A stretch of DNA of 64,000 nt from Welwitschia mirabilis (GCA_051453625.1 JBOZIK010000001.1:182776652-182840651); one strand, 5' to 3'. Positions 32,130-44,590 are shown, counted from the stretch's first letter. The notes: a model not told the origin generated them from the sequence alone. A program made the numbers and translations.

Positions 32130-33750
32130 ATGGTTGAAATTACTAAGGATCCCTCTAGAAGGTAATACAAAGATGCTGTCAGCAAAGATCCTTTTTATTT
32201 TTACTATGACATATCTAAAGAGGTGATAGAGAAGTTTTTTAAGAAGTTTGAAATGAAGCCAGTGTGCCAAGAGGGCTGTTGCTAATACAGAGCTTAGCAA
32301 ACTTTAAGATATGATTTAATTGTTATAAGATATAGATCTTTCTTACTTCCTTCATGTTCTAGGATCTACCTACTTATTTCTCACTAGGATGTTTTATAAT
32401 AATGCTTTCTTTGATTTAAACATTAATACCCTAGAAACTATGCTTTTGGGCAAGAAGATAAAGGTTACTATAAACCTTATTACTACTATTGCTAGTCTTC
32501 TAAGAGGAGATTATGAGGAGTTTTAGCCTCTTCATGACTCCATAGAAGACAAAGTTAAGGTAAGAAGGGTGCTTTGTGATAAGTTTCACAAGTGGAAAAC
32601 CACTATTTATAGTCTCTCCTTATCACAAAGTACATGTTTTTGCATTTAGTATTTACCTATAATTTCTTACCTTTGGTGGGTCATCACGATGAGACCTCCA
32701 ACTATAGGACATCTCTAATGTATTTGGTAGGAACTAGGCCCTCTATTAATGCCAATACCATCATGCTAATGGATATGATCTCCTNNNNNNNNNNNNNNNN
32801 NNNNNNNNNNNNNNNNNNNNNNNNNNNNNNNNNNNNNNNNNNNNNNNNNNNNNNNNNNNNNNNNNNNNNNNNNNNNNNNNNNNNGTTATAAGATATAAAT
32901 CTTTCTTACTTCCTTAATATTCTAGGATATGCCTACTTCTTTCTTACTAGGATGTTCTATAATAATGCTTTCTTTGATTTAAAAATTAATACCCTAGAAA
33001 CTATTCTTTTGGGCAAGAAGATAAAGGTTACTATAAACGTTATTACTACTATTGCTAGTCTTCTAAGAGGAGATTATGAGGAGTTTTAGCCTCTTCATGA
33101 CTCCATAGAAGGCAAAGTTAAGATAAGAAGGGAGCTTTATGATAAGTTTCACAAGTGGAAAACCACTATTTATACTTCTCTCCTTATCCCAAAGTACATG
33201 TTTTTGCATTTAGTATTTACCTATAATTTCTTACCTTTGGCGGGTTATCATAATGAGAACTCCAACTATAGGACATCGCTGATGTATTTGGTAGGAATTA
33301 GGCCCTCTATTAATGCCAATACCATCATGCTAATGGATATGATCTCTTAGTTAGAGTATCAAAGAATTAGGGATCTTCCATACTCAGTGTTGATAGACAA
33401 TATCAGTTATCAGTATAGTGTCTAGCTTTACCTAAAGTTAGAAATCTTTAACCCCATGTTAGCTACTGGGTTTGCGATATTGTCTAGCATGCATATCTTT
33501 ATAGGTTCTAAGAAATATTCTAAATCACTTTCTCCTAAGCAAGCATAACTAGAGAAGATTATTTCATACCTTAAAAGGATAGATTCTCATCTTAGGCATG
33601 TAAAAAAAGCTCTAATCATAGCTAGGTATGAGATTGTAGATACTTCAGAGGAAGCTAAAAGCTCAGTATAAAAGGAGCTAAAGAAAAAGAGGAGGAAGAA
33701 GAGAAAGATTCTAAATAAGAATTAGAGGATGAATCCAAGGAATCTAATTG
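32130..33750 (+). pseudogene. Copia-2 ORF3, decayed
   Basis: Counterpart of the Copia-1 ORF3. A possible start ATG at 32130 gives MVEITKDPSRR-stop-YKDAV, then DPFYFYYDISKEVIEKFFKK, then FEMKPVCQE. After frame jumps come LGKKIKVTINLITTIASLL, FLHLVFTYNFLPLVGHHDET, SNYRTSLMYLVGTRPSINAN, LEYQRIRDLPYSVLIDN, and a C-terminal KALIIARYEIVDTSEEAKSS with a basic and acidic tail ending near ESKESN. The two ORF3 copies agree in order and spacing, which argues that the frame was once translated. 32322-32784 is repeated at 32885-33348 around a gap. Confidence 0.7.
32322..33348. repeat. Duplicated gap flanks in Copia-2 ORF3
   Basis: 32322-32784 and 32885-33348 match closely across 100 N at 32785-32884. Confidence 0.9.
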
Positions 33751-34239
33751 ATATTTTTCTCTATGATTGTATTTTCTCATGTTTTTATGCTTGTTTTTCT
33801 TCTATTCTTTATCATTGATGTTAAAAAGATAAGAAACAGTTAGTTGTTATGTAGTTCTATTCAATTGTATCTACTCTTGATGAGCACTCTTCTAATGTAA
33901 TATTTAATTTTTAGTAATAGAAAAGCATTTTATTAGCATTTCTATCTCACATTTTTAGTGCACATCTATTTAATCATAAATTATAATTTTTTATTATATA
34001 TTATAGTTATTAAATAATTCTTAATAAAAAAGTTGTTTATCACATATATTTTGGAATCTTCATGCCTTATAAATTGTACTCCAAATTGTTTTAATTATGG
34101 CATAAGTTAGAAACTCTCTAAAAATGTATTATTTGATATATAATGTTTAATATTTTTTGCAAACATTAATATGAATTTTTTGAGGGGGATCTTTTCTAAA
34201 TTTAATATTTTTAATTGAGAATAAGTTTGCTATCAATGT

Positions 34240-34250
34240 CAAAGGGGACA
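34240..34250 (+). promoter_or_regulatory. Polypurine tract (Copia-2)
   Basis: CAAAGGGGACA directly precedes the 3' LTR. Confidence 0.75.
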
Positions 34251-34301
34251 TCATTGAGTTATTATTGGTCAATTTGATGACAAACTAATGTTTTCTATTT
34301 A

Positions 34302-34991
34302 NNNNNNNNNNNNNNNNNNNNNNNNNNNNNNNNNNNNNNNNNNNNNNNNNNNNNNNNNNNNNNNNNNNNNNNNNNNNNNNNNNNNNNNNNNNNNNNNNNN
34401 NNNNNNNNNNNNNNNNNNNNNNNNNNNNNNNNNNNNNNNNNNNNNNNNNNNNNNNNNNNNNNNNNNNNNNNNNNNNNNNNNNNNNNNNNNNNNNNNNNNN
34501 NNNNNNNNNNNNNNNNNNNNNNNNNNNNNNNNNNNNNNNNNNNNNNNNNNNNNNNNNNNNNNNNNNNNNNNNNNNNNNNNNNNNNNNNNNNNNNNNNNNN
34601 NNNNNNNNNNNNNNNNNNNNNNNNNNNNNNNNNNNNNNNNNNNNNNNNNNNNNNNNNNNNNNNNNNNNNNNNNNNNNNNNNNNNNNNNNNNNNNNNNNNN
34701 NNNNNNNNNNNNNNNNNNNNNNNNNNNNNNNNNNNNNNNNNNNNNNNNNNNNNNNNNNNNNNNNNNNNNNNNNNNNNNNNNNNNNNNNNNNNNNNNNNNN
34801 NNNNNNNNNNNNNNNNNNNNNNNNNNNNNNNNNNNNNNNNNNNNNNNNNNNNNNNNNNNNNNNNNNNNNNNNNNNNNNNNNNNNNNNNNNNNNNNNNNNN
34901 NNNNNNNNNNNNNNNNNNNNNNNNNNNNNNNNNNNNNNNNNNNNNNNNNNNNNNNNNNNNNNNNNNNNNNNNNNNNNNNNNNNNNNNNNNN
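34302..34991. other. Assembly gap (690 N)
   Basis: Unresolved, inside the Copia-2 3' LTR. Confidence 0.99.
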
Positions 34992-35383
34992 CAAGAGTAA
35001 AAATCACTGTATGACTTTTTTAATCTTTATGAAATCATTTTTAGTACTTATTGGCATTCTTTATACTTGATTAAAGACAAATCAAGAGCTATTATTATCA
35101 TTGTATACTGGGTTAAATTAGTTGAATTATATGCTTATGGACTGTATCATCTTCTTAAGCAATGTAGCAATACTATTCTTGAGCTAGAGATTGGATGAAA
35201 TTTATGCATTTCAACACACCATTATCACTGCTTCACATTCTTGCTAAATGTTTAGACTAAGCCTTAAAGAAGTCTGATTGTAAAGGTTATAGGTAAACCT
35301 AGAATACCTAGAAAGAGATTAATGGAGATTTGACTCAGGCTTGAATAGAAGCTAATCGTCAATAGTGGAGTAGGGGTTTTTCT

Positions 35384-35892
35384 NNNNNNNNNNNNNNNNN
35401 NNNNNNNNNNNNNNNNNNNNNNNNNNNNNNNNNNNNNNNNNNNNNNNNNNNNNNNNNNNNNNNNNNNNNNNNNNNNNNNNNNNNNNNNNNNNNNNNNNNN
35501 NNNNNNNNNNNNNNNNNNNNNNNNNNNNNNNNNNNNNNNNNNNNNNNNNNNNNNNNNNNNNNNNNNNNNNNNNNNNNNNNNNNNNNNNNNNNNNNNNNNN
35601 NNNNNNNNNNNNNNNNNNNNNNNNNNNNNNNNNNNNNNNNNNNNNNNNNNNNNNNNNNNNNNNNNNNNNNNNNNNNNNNNNNNNNNNNNNNNNNNNNNNN
35701 NNNNNNNNNNNNNNNNNNNNNNNNNNNNNNNNNNNNNNNNNNNNNNNNNNNNNNNNNNNNNNNNNNNNNNNNNNNNNNNNNNNNNNNNNNNNNNNNNNNN
35801 NNNNNNNNNNNNNNNNNNNNNNNNNNNNNNNNNNNNNNNNNNNNNNNNNNNNNNNNNNNNNNNNNNNNNNNNNNNNNNNNNNNNNNNNNNNN
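35384..35892. other. Assembly gap (509 N)
   Basis: Unresolved, inside the Copia-2 3' LTR. Confidence 0.99.
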
Positions 35893-36070
35893 CATTATAA
35901 ATCTTATATACATCCTCTTAGGTATTTCTATGCTTTATGTTCTTCATTTTTCAAAATAGTTTCTGTTTTATTTGCATAAGTTTTTAGTGTTCATTTAGAG
36001 TAAAGATATTTTTGTGAAGTTATTTGATTATTTTTAAATCCTATTCACCCGCAAGGTTCTCGATCCTACA

Positions 36071-36075
36071 TTTAT
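36071..36075. repeat. Target-site duplication of Copia-2, right copy
   Basis: TTTAT, identical to 23060-23064. Confidence 0.8.
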
Positions 36076-36514
36076 AACTCGTATATTTTACTTAAATTAT
36101 AATTAACACAAACATAAACTAAAATATAATTAACTCTATTAGATCTAAAATTATGTGACAATTTTAATAAGAATAAAAAACACTTAAAATAGATAAGGAA
36201 ATAACATTTTCAATATTTCTCATATATACTTATCATGTTATGAAATTTCATTGTATATCATTGTGTTATAACATTAAAATTACATTACATACTATATGCA
36301 TATCATATCACAAATATTGTATTACATGTCATAGTATAGGAATTTTATATTATATTGTATACTTTGCACATGAAAATAATTTCATACCATGAAAAACATA
36401 TATATACTTCATATGATAAAAATTATATATAAATAATATTTTATGAATTAAAAAAAACTCCACATGATTTAACTCTTATGTTAAAGGAATTTTACTACAT
36501 ACAATTTGCATATC

Positions 36515-36546
<32 letters not shown>

Positions 36547-36775
36547 TTAACTTAATTAATGAAATATAAAACAATATGTTTCATTTCATATCCAAAAGAA
36601 ATGACCTTTTATCTAGTAAAATATGATATAAAGATGAAGATCATTCATTTAATGTAATATATATTAAAAAAAGAATCAATTAAAAAATAATAAGTGTGAT
36701 AAAACATTTGAAATCATAAGCCTAAGTTAAAGACTTAGGAAAATGGTTCACCTGTGTACTTTGTACCTAATCTTA
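36076..36775. other. AT-rich DNA, no gene seen
   Basis: Simple AT-rich sequence rich in CATAT and TATATA words; a perfect (TA)n run occupies about 36515-36542. Confidence 0.6.
36515..36542. repeat. (TA)14 microsatellite
   Basis: Uninterrupted TA dinucleotide run. Confidence 0.95.
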
Positions 36776-36993
36776 TGTTGAAAATATTATTTATAATAAT
36801 GATTAATCATTTATTATTAATTAAATAATTATTTATATCAAATAGTTGATATACTATAAAGTGTAATTTTCCTCTTCTTTACTTCTTATCTTTTCTACTC
36901 ATGAAATAAATATATTATAAAACTATTTTTCATCTCTTACCAAATTAGTATTAGAATATAACATTAGAGTATTTTTTCTTCAAATTTCCACCA
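36776..36993 (+). repeat. Short LTR (about 218 bp) of another copia-type element
   Basis: Begins TGTTGAAAATATTATTTATA and ends TTTCCACCA, directly followed by an initiator-Met primer site. The size and wording fit small-LTR copia lineages. No second LTR was found in the window, and the interior is not recognisable. Confidence 0.5.
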
Positions 36994-37006
36994 TGGTATT
37001 AGAGCC
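36994..37006 (+). promoter_or_regulatory. Initiator-Met primer site (short-LTR element)
   Basis: TGGTATTAGAGCC against canonical TGGTATCAGAGCC: one C-to-T change. Confidence 0.7.
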
Positions 37007-39615
37007 AAAAGTGCAAGTTTTAGAAGAATAACCTATCACTGATGAATCACTAGTTTCAAAGTTAAAGGTTTTAATCCTAATATAAGCTTAAAAAAACCAC
37101 CACTTTTACAGCCAAACATTTCATATCTTGAGATAAAAAAATGAACTTGATGAACTCTAAATTTATAAATCTAATGATTTCATCCTATGAAAAGTGATAA
37201 TAGAAAAACAATGTTCATTAATAAAACTTTAAGATGTTATAATGAATCATTATAACATTTAGCAAATTGAAATAAAACTCATGTTTTTTATTAACTAATT
37301 ATGATACTAATCATATGTTATGATTGATTTTATGATTTAAATCAACATCATAATGATTCATTTGATCTCAGAGAATATGAAAAGAAAGAAAGTAAAGCTC
37401 TCTTTCATCTAGTAATAAGGCATCAAATTTATATAATTTAGAGTGATGAAACTGAGGAGAAGCTAGTTCTTATAGTGTTTATGGCTTTTGTCTCATAAGA
37501 AATAAATGATAATCCTACTAAAGATTAGTTCCATATAATATAATAAAACTAAAGAAATAATATAAAACCATTAGAATAGAGATCAATAGGATTAAAATCA
37601 AATTTTCCATCTACAAAGTATCAAAATACCATAAACCAAAAGATGATAAGAATTAAACTTTCCTTGTAGTAAAATAGCTATAATATTATAGTATGGAATG
37701 ATGAAATAATCAGATTAATATTAATGACATATACAAGCTTAGACATGTTAAAAATATTTTCAATAATATTTTGAAACACCTAATGATAAAGTATATGAAA
37801 TTGAAAAGTTAATATCATAGATGATGCCATGTTATTCCTGATCAATGAAGATAAATTTTACCAACCATCAAAGTATCATATTTGGAGGGCCAAATAGTAT
37901 GATAAGCCTTAGTTTTTCCATGCCAAAATTATAACATTTAATTTTATCTTTCTCACTTTCCAAAACACTCTTAAAATGAAATACTACTATGAACATTCCA
38001 TTTTCTTTTCTTTAATAAATAATTTAGATGTGTACTTAAGATGTGCAATTTTAAAAATCTATATCATATGCTTTATCAAATTTTACAATAAATGTGTTGT
38101 TAAACTAAATATAGGAAGAATTAATAGAAACTTGAAAATCATTTTAGATTTCCTTGATAAAAATCTATGAAATGAAGTAGCATTTCATTTCATCTTTCTC
38201 TTTTGTAAAGTTGGAAATATGCAAGTTTAGAGAAATCACTTTCTTATAGTTTTTAATATTTATCTCATCCTCCAAAGACATCCATTTCCATACTCTATAA
38301 AATACTTAAAAACTTACATTTGTAAAGTTTTATTTCCTCCTTTTCTGTCCATTTTTTCTTTTTAACCATTTAATTCACAAGTCTATTCTTTATGCAAATT
38401 AAAAATTAAAAAATAAAATATTAAAAAGATTCAAATTAAAAATTAGAAGAAACAAGCTATAACTAACACACATACTTAAATCATTTAAAAAATTATTGAG
38501 GTCTAGTTTAAGATCTTTAAAAAATAAANNNNNNNNNNNNNNNNNNNNNNNNNNNNNNTTAAGAATTAATATTTTGATAAAACTATGTCCTAGTAGATGT
38601 ACATAGGAATATATATACATATATAAAACTATGGGGAAAGGAATTAAGCATGAAGATCACTAGATTAAAACATGCACTATTTATTTCTATCTTATACATA
38701 ATATTAACTCTCCAACTAAATTAATACTAAGAGCAAGAAAGAAAAACATGAATCCTTTTTATATTTAATAAAAACTATATAATATTAATATTTCAACCAA
38801 TATAACAAAAGTGTTACTACTCTTTTAGCTATGTGTAAATAGAGATGTGCTTTTTAGCTATTTTTTTTGGATCTTATCCTTATTTCAAAGTCTTTTTAAT
38901 GAGTTTTTTTTTTAAAACAAAAAGATAAAATTTTTTCCCTCCTTTCTTTATACAGGATGTCTTTTGAATAACAAACTTCACTTCTTTAGATGCCATTATC
39001 ATATTTTATAGTATAGCTAACTTCAAGTTGCCAGCTGTTACTTTTTCTTTCCTTTTTATTAACATTTATATACAATTAGTTAATAAATTATTTATTTAAC
39101 CTAAATAAGTAAGGTAAATATTATAGAATTTTATAATATTAAAATCAAATATTCTAATAATTAATGACTTATCAGTTCCTTCATGTTTAAATATTTCTTA
39201 GTTCTTAAATGATAAGAATCTTATCAAAAAGATAAAAATGAGAAATTAAAGTAGTTCTTTTAAGGGCTTCTTAGGCTATTTCTTTAATATAGTTGATTTT
39301 TCCAATAATTTGGATTTATTTTTTCCTTTAATTTATTTTAATGCTTCTATTTTCTCTTTATGGAGTAAGAATCATTTAGATTTATAGTATCTTAATTGGA
39401 TCTAGCCACCTTTTCTTGTGTTACCTCTATAGTTCTTTTAGGTTTTCATGCTATTTGAGTCTTTTAATTCTTAGGAAGTATATCTTGGATTAGTTCATCA
39501 GATTTCAAAAATACTAAAGAACTTCCATAGATCACTAAATGAATTTGCCCTTTTATTTCTTTTTGAAAAAGATATTAGAAAAAGTTCCTTAAAGCATGCT
39601 CATGCATTCTAATAA
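37007..39615. other. AT-rich DNA, no gene recognised
   Basis: If the primer site at 36994 is real, the first part is the interior of that element, but no gag wording can be read. A 64-codon open frame at 37976-38170 has no family resemblance and is common by chance in DNA of this composition. A 30-N gap lies at 38529-38558. Confidence 0.4.
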
Positions 39616-39771
39616 TTAATTCCTTTGATCTTTCAACTTGTCCAAAGCTTGTTCAGTGACTCCAAATAAACTAATATCTTTCTTTAAGTTTTCATTTGTA
39701 GTGATTAATTTATTTTGTACTTTAAAAAAGGAAATCCTTTTATTTCTTATTTCTACTAAGAATTTATTATT
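39616..39771 (-). pseudogene. Possible decayed coding fragment, Lys-rich, unidentified
   Basis: On the minus strand about 51 codons are open, reading KFLVEIRNKRISFFKVQNKL, ITTNENLKKDISLFGVTEQA and LDKLKDQRN, which could form a helix or coiled coil. An adjacent frame just upstream reads KLCDHFDNCENN and ACWEKSTRIMDQDL. It may be one broken gene, but I cannot name it and chance is not excluded. Confidence 0.25.
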
Positions 39772-41018
39772 CCATATAAATCTTGATCCATAATTCTAGT
39801 ACTCTTTTCCCAACATGCTTCAGTTTTTTAAACTATACTATTCATATTATTTTCACAATTATCAAAATGATCACATAATTTTTATGAGTAAAAATTTACA
39901 TTTTGTGGTGCTTCTATCTCATTAAACTAAATCCTACTTGTTTTTATAATCTTATTTCTAATTCTTCTTTTACAAAGAATGAAATCTCACCAAAAAGGAT
40001 AACACGTGGCCCTATAGACTTTTGTTCAAAATGTTTTTAAAGTTTAACTTTTTAAAAAGATATTTTAAAAATGTTAACAAAATGTAACCAAATATTTATG
40101 TCAAATTTGGCTAGTAAAGGGGAAAAACATGAAATGAAAAACAAAGAAAAAGGCAAAAACATGCCATTTTCAGTAATGTATCTCTTGTGATTTTACTTGC
40201 ATCCTTTAAACTGTTGCCTTTCTTTGATCTTCTTGTTCATTTAGTTATGAATTTTATTCTCCTCTCTTAAACATATTTGACCTAAAGATGAATTTTCATA
40301 ATTGTGCTATGCTAAAAAAGATCAATAAAAGTGTGTTTAAGTTTTATGGAAAAATAACTTTTGGTAAATCTACTCAATTAAAATATCATATTGCAAGCAT
40401 TTTATGGCACAAGACTTACAATCATGCATTGACTTGTATTTTATAGTAACATTGAATGTCATATTATACAATTATATGTTATTCTTACTAATGCATTTTT
40501 CTACAATATGATATAATGAACAATTGATCTTATTATGATTTAACATTCTAATCATAGATGTGTTTTTGCTATAAATTCTAATTTTGTTGATAAATTCATA
40601 AATGAATTTTATTAGTGTTTAATAAATTGTATCCACCTAATAATTAGCTTTTTAATTCTCTATGAACTTCAAATGCTTTTTGAATTACTCATTTTTAATT
40701 ATTTTTAGCATATATTATTTATAAATATTGTAAATTTTATTTTACCTTAACTTTTAAATAGAAAACGATTATTCATATTTTGCATTAACATTTTGTGCTA
40801 ACATGATGGCATGACTCTCTAACATGAATTTTTTAGGCCACTGACATAAACTAATTACTAATATTTACATCATTATTTCAAGTAATTTATTTTCATAAAA
40901 AGTTTATTACTTTATTTCTGTAGTTTTGTAATAAGACTATTCCAACTTTTAGAAATATTTTAAAAAATATTTGATCGATTTAGTTTTTTTTGGATAATTC
41001 CTATAGTATTTAAATTGA
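39772..41018. other. AT-rich DNA, no gene recognised
   Basis: No coding, RNA or terminal-repeat feature could be supported on either strand. Confidence 0.4.
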
Positions 41019-41604
41019 TCTTGGACTAGTCTATTACCAACTCAAAACTTTTTAAAATCTTTGTAATTTACTTCTTTCTTTCATTAGTGGATTAATGGCT
41101 AATACCAGAAGATATATCTTGAAATTATCGAGATTATAATTATTTCTTAAGAAGAGATATCTATTTTTCTTTTATTTCTATTATCTCTTATTCATTCTAA
41201 TATTGATTTAATTCTTCTATTCATTTTTATTTTTATTTTCTATTTTATTCTTGGATTTTCATNNNNNNNNNNNNNNNNNNNNNNNNNNNNNNNNNNNNNN
41301 NNNNNNNNNNNNNNNNNNNNNNNNNNNNNNNNNNNNNNNNNNNNNNNNNNNNNNNNNNNNNNTCTTGGACTAGTCTGTTACCAACTCAAAACTTTTTAAA
41401 ATCTTTGTAATTTACTTCTTTTTTTCATTAATGGATTAATGGCTAATACCAAAAGATATATCTTGAAATTATCGAGATTCTAATTATTTCTTAAGAAGAG
41501 ATATTTATTTTTCTTTTATTTCTATTATCTCTTCTTCGTTCAAATTTTGATTTAATTCTTCTATTCATTTTTATTTTTATTTTCTATTTTATTCTTCGAT
41601 TTTC
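41019..41604. repeat. Duplicated gap flanks
   Basis: 41019-41262 recurs at 41363-41604 across 100 N with few differences. Content unrecognised. Confidence 0.9.
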
Positions 41605-42390
41605 ATATACTTCTTATGCATGCCTTACACATCCATATACATATATATATTAATAATATTCAATATTAAGTGATAAAGACATATTATTGTGCATGAAAGT
41701 AATAAAATCTTGTTTTTCAATATACTCTACATCATAATGTTGAAAAGGGATAAACTTTTTAATAATCTATTAATAAGGTAACTATAATCTTTTCCTCTTC
41801 TCCTATAATTCATTTTCTAGTTGTATTACTCTATTCTAAGTATCCAAGAAAGAGAGGTTGGTAGAGGAGGTTTTTGATTGATTGGTTAAATTTTTTTTCA
41901 TTTTTATTTTTATTCTCTTAGTTTATTTACTTTCAATTTTCATCAAGTGAGTTTCTCTTTATAAGATACATTCTAATTTCTAAAAATTTATCCTTTTCTT
42001 TATAGTTAGATTTTATTCTTAGAGTTGTTAAGTTTTTAATAGTTCTATAGTTAAAGAATTTATAGATAAGCATAAGGAATTAATTTTATCCTCCTCTAAT
42101 ACTTTTGAAAAGGTTCTTTCACTAGGTTGGGATAGAATTTTTTGAAGCATGAAATAATGTATTAGCACTCTAGATGTTTTCTTATGGTTGTGCTATGGAA
42201 AAGGGTCTTATTAACTAGAAGAAGAGAAATTATGCATAGAGGGATTTGATGGAACTAGTGTTTTTACCCTAAAAAGAGCTATAACTCATAATTCTATACT
42301 ATTTCTATTTTTATGAGAGAATAAAGGGATAGTTTTCTATACTAGAATGCTTTCAATTAATGAAGTAAACCCTAATCCTACTTTCATTTA
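41605..42390. other. AT-rich DNA, no gene recognised
   Basis: Nothing firm. A short TATATA stretch lies near 41640. Confidence 0.4.
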
Positions 42391-42912
42391 TTTGCTAACA
42401 CTTATCATTCTAGAATTTGCTTTATAAATATACCCAAAGATAGTCTTAGAAATATCAATATTCATACTTTTGAAAAAGATAATCTCATAAATATTAATAT
42501 TTATCCTTGTAAGATATCAAATGACATATATCAAATAAACACCTAGAATAATAATACATTTATATTTTTTAATAAGAGCAGCTAGATTGGAAGACAAAAT
42601 TTTGATGATCATGAAAGATTCTAAGTATCTAAATTTATATCTACTCATGCCTCTTTGGTTGAAATACTTCAAAAGTGTTAAAGGTAGATGGAAGCATCAT
42701 CCTTTCTATTTGCTTCTAAAAGACTACTTTTTCCAATAGGTAATCCCAATATACTTCTCATATCTTCTAATGTTACTTATAAGTTAATGTTAGTAACTCA
42801 TGAATATAAAGTAACATTATCTTCAAATGTTAAAGTTTTTTATAAAACTCATAAACTTATTCATTATTATAATTTTCAAAAAACATTAACCAGTTATACT
42901 AGTGTAATTTAA
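42391..42912 (+). pseudogene. Possible decayed coding region, unidentified
   Basis: One phase reads through about 174 codons with five stops, the last 74 codons (42688-42912) fully open from a Met. Pieces read RICFINIPKDSLRNINIHTF, then ERF-stop-VSKFISTHASLVEIL, then FASKRLLFPIGNPNILLISS, then NVTYKLMLVTHEYKVTLSSN. Chance would give more stops in DNA of this composition. I do not recognise the family. It could be a fragment of a structural protein of some retroelement. Confidence 0.35.
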
Positions 42913-43424
42913 CAACTCTAGTTTTTAGTTTGATGAAACTTAAACATTCAAATAAGTTTGTAACTTTTGTAGTGAAAATGATTTTAATGTCTACAAAAAA
43001 TAATGAATAATTTAGAGTTATATTTGAAGTTTAATATTTTCTTATATGAGGCACCCATACAAGAAATTCAATAGAAACCTACAGCTTTTTCCTATGCATA
43101 ATATTAATGCATCTAAAATAAAAGAACATAGCAATGTACCTAGGAAAGAAATAACTTGTATGATAATAATGAGATAAAAATAAATTATAAGAGTAATTAA
43201 GAATGTAAGAAGAACATTTCTATCTCTAGAAATGTTATAATGATTGGAGTAAAAAATTACCTATCATACCATTCTTTTATAACATTTTATTATCCTTGGT
43301 CCACATGTTTCTTCAAGATTAGATAATAGTTTATCAAAGGAATATTCACTCAAATTAAATGGTCTTTGAATATCAAATTAAATAAATATGCTTTTCACTC
43401 TCCTATTTAATGATAGACTTTAAT
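42913..43424. other. AT-rich DNA, no gene recognised
   Basis: No feature supported. Confidence 0.4.
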
Positions 43425-44260
43425 TAGGGGTCTTTGAGAAGCTACTAGCTTTTTAAAGAAGGTTTTTAAGCTCATCAAATTCCTCTATTTCTTATAACTC
43501 AAAGGTGATCTTCAAGTCTCTTTTGAAGGGGTCTTTAAAAGATTAAAAAAAGGTTCAATAAAAACTTAGGTCATAAGTAGGAAAGGAGATTTGTGCAAGA
43601 ATTTAAACCTTCATTTATTTACATTTGCATCAAATTGATCTCAAAGAGGATTGAGTAGCATGCAAACTACTTAAAGGAGGTATTCAGGCTCCTCACTAAA
43701 GATGAGGTAGAATAANNNNNNNNNNNNNNNNNNNNNNNNNNNNNNNNNNNNNNNNNNNNNNNNNNNNNNNNNNNNNNNNNNNNNNNNNNNNNNNNNNNNN
43801 NNNNNNNNNNNNNNNNNNNNNNNNNNNNNNNNNNNNNNNNNNNNNNNNNNNNNNNNNNNNNNNNNNNNNNNNNNNNNNNNNNNNNNNNNNNNNNNNNNNN
43901 NNNNNNNNNNNNNNNNNNNNNNNNNNNNNNNNNNNNNNNNNNNNNNNNNNNNNNNNNNNNNNNNNNNNNNNNNNTAGGGGTCTTTAAGAAGCTACTAGAT
44001 TTTTAAAGAAGGTTTTTGAGCTCATCAAATTCCTCTATTTCTTATAACTCAAAGGTGATCTTCAAGTCTCTTTTGAAGGGGTCTTTAAAAGAGTAAAAAA
44101 AAGTTTAATAAAAACTTAGGTCATAAGTAGGAAAGGAGATTTATGCAAGAATTTAAACCTTCATTTATTCACATTTGCATCAAATTGATCTCAAAGGGGA
44201 TTGAGTAGCATGCAAACTACTTAAAGGAGGTATTCAAGCTCCTCACTAAAGATAAGGTAG
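43425..44260. repeat. Duplicated gap flanks with a 259-N gap
   Basis: 43425-43715 recurs at 43975-44260 around N at 43716-43974. The block is rich in GGGGTCTTT and AAGGAGG words and may be part of an LTR of an unrecognised element. Confidence 0.85.
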
Positions 44261-44460
44261 NNNNNNNNNNNNNNNNNNNNNNNNNNNNNNNNNNNNNNNN
44301 NNNNNTCTCTAAAAAGATAAAGTTAAAAGGGGTAATAAATCTATTGAAGGGTATTTGACAAATGATGAATGTTAATTTCTAACATGGTTCTCATTAAGAA
44401 AATGATTCATGATTTGGATATGTGGTTGACAATTATTCTACCAATGTCCTCTCAAATAAG

Positions 44461-44590
44461 TCTTCAAAGGAGAGAGCATTTTTCATCAAACGGGTCTTCA
44501 ATGAAAATAATATCTTCAATGAGGTCTTCTAAGGAGAGAAAATTTCTCATTAAAGGTGTCTTCAATGGGAATAATATTCTTCTTTAGAGG
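44461..44590 (+). repeat. Two-copy tandem repeat of about 64 bp
   Basis: TCTTCAAAGGAGAGAGCATT begins the first copy and TCTTCTAAGGAGAGAAAATT the second. Each continues with CATCAAACGGGTCTTCAATG-like sequence and an AATAATAT block. Confidence 0.7.

Larger units (their letters stand above)
23065..36070 (+). mobile_element. Copia-2: second copy of the same Ty1/copia family
   Basis: Same order as Copia-1: 5' LTR (23065-24733), decayed initiator-Met primer site, gag, protease, integrase (present in two diverged copies around a gap), RT-RNase H (to about 31790), ORF3 (32130-33750), polypurine tract (34240-34250) and 3' LTR (34251-36070). The matching TTTAT on both sides shows that the outer ends come from one insertion event. 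Internal gaps and repeated flanks show that the interior is not a faithful single copy. All frames are broken. Confidence 0.9.
34251..36070 (+). repeat. 3' LTR of Copia-2, mostly N
   Basis: Begins TCATTGAGTTATTATTGGTC and ends CTCGATCCTACA. Two large N runs (34302-34991 and 35384-35892) remove most of the promoter half. The readable parts match the 5' LTR at 24150-24733. Followed at once by TTTAT. Confidence 0.85.

Noticed and set aside
37976-38170. 64-codon open frame
   Set aside because: No motif, no second copy, and runs of this length arise by chance in a 64-kb AT-rich window.
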